64,000 nt of DNA from NCBI RefSeq assembly GCF_024714475.1, contig NZ_JAMZMI010000001.1:1-64000 (forward strand). The letters are read 5' to 3'. The notes under the pieces were generated by a model, which worked only from the letters and a program-made list of their open reading frames with translations, searched no databases and was not told the DNA's origin. Source of the DNA: Marinoscillum sp. MHG1-6. Lineage in GTDB: Bacteria > Bacteroidota > Bacteroidia > Cytophagales > Cyclobacteriaceae. Shown here one piece after another: positions 63,238 to 64,000 of this stretch. The position numbers and the translations under genes are program-made. The number at the start of each line of letters is the position of its first letter. Position 1 is the stretch's first letter.

Positions 63238-64000
63238 ATGTCTGAACTACACCTTGTTTCCTGGAATGTTAATGGTATTAGAGCCATCCTGAAAAAGGAT
63301 TTCATTGAAAATGTGCAAGCCATGAATGCTGACATTATTTGCCTTCAGGAGACTAAAGCACAACCTGAAGATGTGAAAACAGCATTAGCAACTGTCCCTG
63401 ATTATCAGTTTTATACTAACTCATCCAAAGCTCGAAAAGGTTATTCAGGCACTGCCATACTGACACGTAAGGCACCCATTGACGTCACCTATGACATGGG
63501 AGTAGAAGAACATGATCAGGAAGGCAGAGTGATCACCGCAGAATTCGATGAGTTCTACCTGGTTACAGTCTATACCCCAAATTCAGGGGACGGCTTAAAA
63601 AGATTGGACTATCGACAGGACTGGGACGAAACATTTAAGGACCATATTACGGCACTTGATGAAAAAAAGCCGGTCATTGTTTGTGGAGACCTTAATGTTG
63701 CTCACGAAGAAATAGACATCGCCAGACCAAAGGCTAACTACAACAAATCTGCGGGCTATACCCAGCAAGAAATCGATGGACTGGACAATTTACTGGCAGA
63801 GGGTTTTTTCGATAGCTTCAGAGAACTTCATCCGGAAGAGATAAAATATAGTTGGTGGAATTATCGATTTCAAGCCAGAGAACGAAATGTGGGCTGGAGG
63901 ATAGATTATTTTCTATTAAGCGAAAGATTGAAAGATCAGCTGGGAAGTGCTGAAATTTACAATGAATATCACGGGTCCGATCATTGCCCGGTTGCTGTGA
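63238..64000 (+). CDS. xth: Exodeoxyribonuclease III, 3' end cut by the window
   Basis: 254 codons are visible from the ATG at 63238, and the frame is still open at the window edge. Family motifs are complete: VSWNVNGIRAIL, IICLQETKAQPEDV, VTVYTPNSGDGLKRLDYR, VCGDLNVAHEEIDIARPKAN, GFFDSFRELHP, SWWNYRFQARERNVGWRIDY and GSDHCPV. It is an AP endonuclease and 3'-5' exonuclease acting in base excision repair. Only a few C-terminal residues are missing. Confidence 0.96.
   Translation, partial: MSELHLVSWNVNGIRAILKKDFIENVQAMNADIICLQETKAQPEDVKTALATVPDYQFYTNSSKARKGYSGTAILTRKAPIDVTYDMGVEEHDQEGRVITAEFDEFYLVTVYTPNSGDGLKRLDYRQDWDETFKDHITALDEKKPVIVCGDLNVAHEEIDIARPKANYNKSAGYTQQEIDGLDNLLAEGFFDSFRELHPEEIKYSWWNYRFQARERNVGWRIDYFLLSERLKDQLGSAEIYNEYHGSDHCPVAV

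Noticed and set aside
63110-63292. 60-codon plus-strand frame overlapping the start of xth
   Set aside because: Overlaps the true xth start in another frame; no homology.
1-64000. CRISPR arrays, rRNA or tRNA genes, insertion sequences, prophage
   Set aside because: None recognised on either strand; the only strong DNA repeats are inside genes.

Overview
The window is about 64 kb of a Bacteroidota chromosome, most likely a marine gliding-type member of the Cytophagales. The evidence is a PorP/SprF-family outer membrane protein, a gliding-motility type C-terminal domain, TANNTTTG-type -7 promoter elements, start codons without Shine-Dalgarno sequences, many lipoproteins, a two-component propeller sensor kinase and hybrid kinases with a 7TMR-DISM sensor module. 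I see no rRNA, tRNA, CRISPR, insertion sequence or prophage. Genes are closely packed and mostly housekeeping, with a few accessory islands. The species assignment is inference.

1-11.5 kb is the most interesting region. Three translationally coupled plus-strand genes encode a repeat-stalk fibre-like protein (5' end outside the window), a beta-rich secreted protein with a type-B (CHU_C) sorting domain, and a PorP/SprF partner. Converging on them, and sharing the CTAG of the stop codon, is a two-gene minus-strand operon: a 1685-residue PorE-like periplasmic protein (TPR, PD40 propeller, a 15-unit helical repeat, two regulatory-like beta domains, OmpA, two LysM) and an exported TPR-CHAT caspase-like protein with an EF-hand-like loop between its catalytic His and Cys. 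Together they look like a type IX secretion surface-fibre system with its own peptidoglycan anchor and a possible protease.

11.6-16 kb holds a coupled lipoprotein glycerophosphodiesterase and metallophosphoesterase, a CBS protein with two small membrane proteins, a GyrI-like protein, an unknown protein and a CsbD-like stress protein. 16-31.5 kb holds a regulatory-like-domain lipoprotein, prfB with its intact programmed +1 frameshift, an MFS transporter, a YhhN protein, a toastrack-type protein, grpE-dnaJ (with a reduced zinc region), a PEGA-like protein, a SulP transporter, an aminotransferase and the ruvB/SelW-like/queG/purU run.

31.5-39 kb runs from apbE, a methyltransferase and a ZIP transporter into an acetate module: small and large subunits of a sodium:solute symporter plus acetyl-CoA synthetase, then an aldo/keto reductase. 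39-46 kb holds a propeller sensor kinase with a stand-alone receiver, a broken gene with an A11 tract, and a lipoprotein GH13 alpha-glucosidase. 46-49 kb holds membrane proteins, a tandem pair of YdeI/DUF1801-like proteins and a ZU5-like lipoprotein.

49-61 kb holds obg, adk, hpt, an M42 peptidase, hemE, a tandem pair of paralogous DISM hybrid kinases, an aspartate aminotransferase and an M48 metalloprotease lipoprotein. 61-63 kb holds three tandem SiaC-family (DUF1987) phosphoprotein paralogs, all keeping the Thr-68 phosphorylation motif, and the window ends inside an exonuclease III gene.
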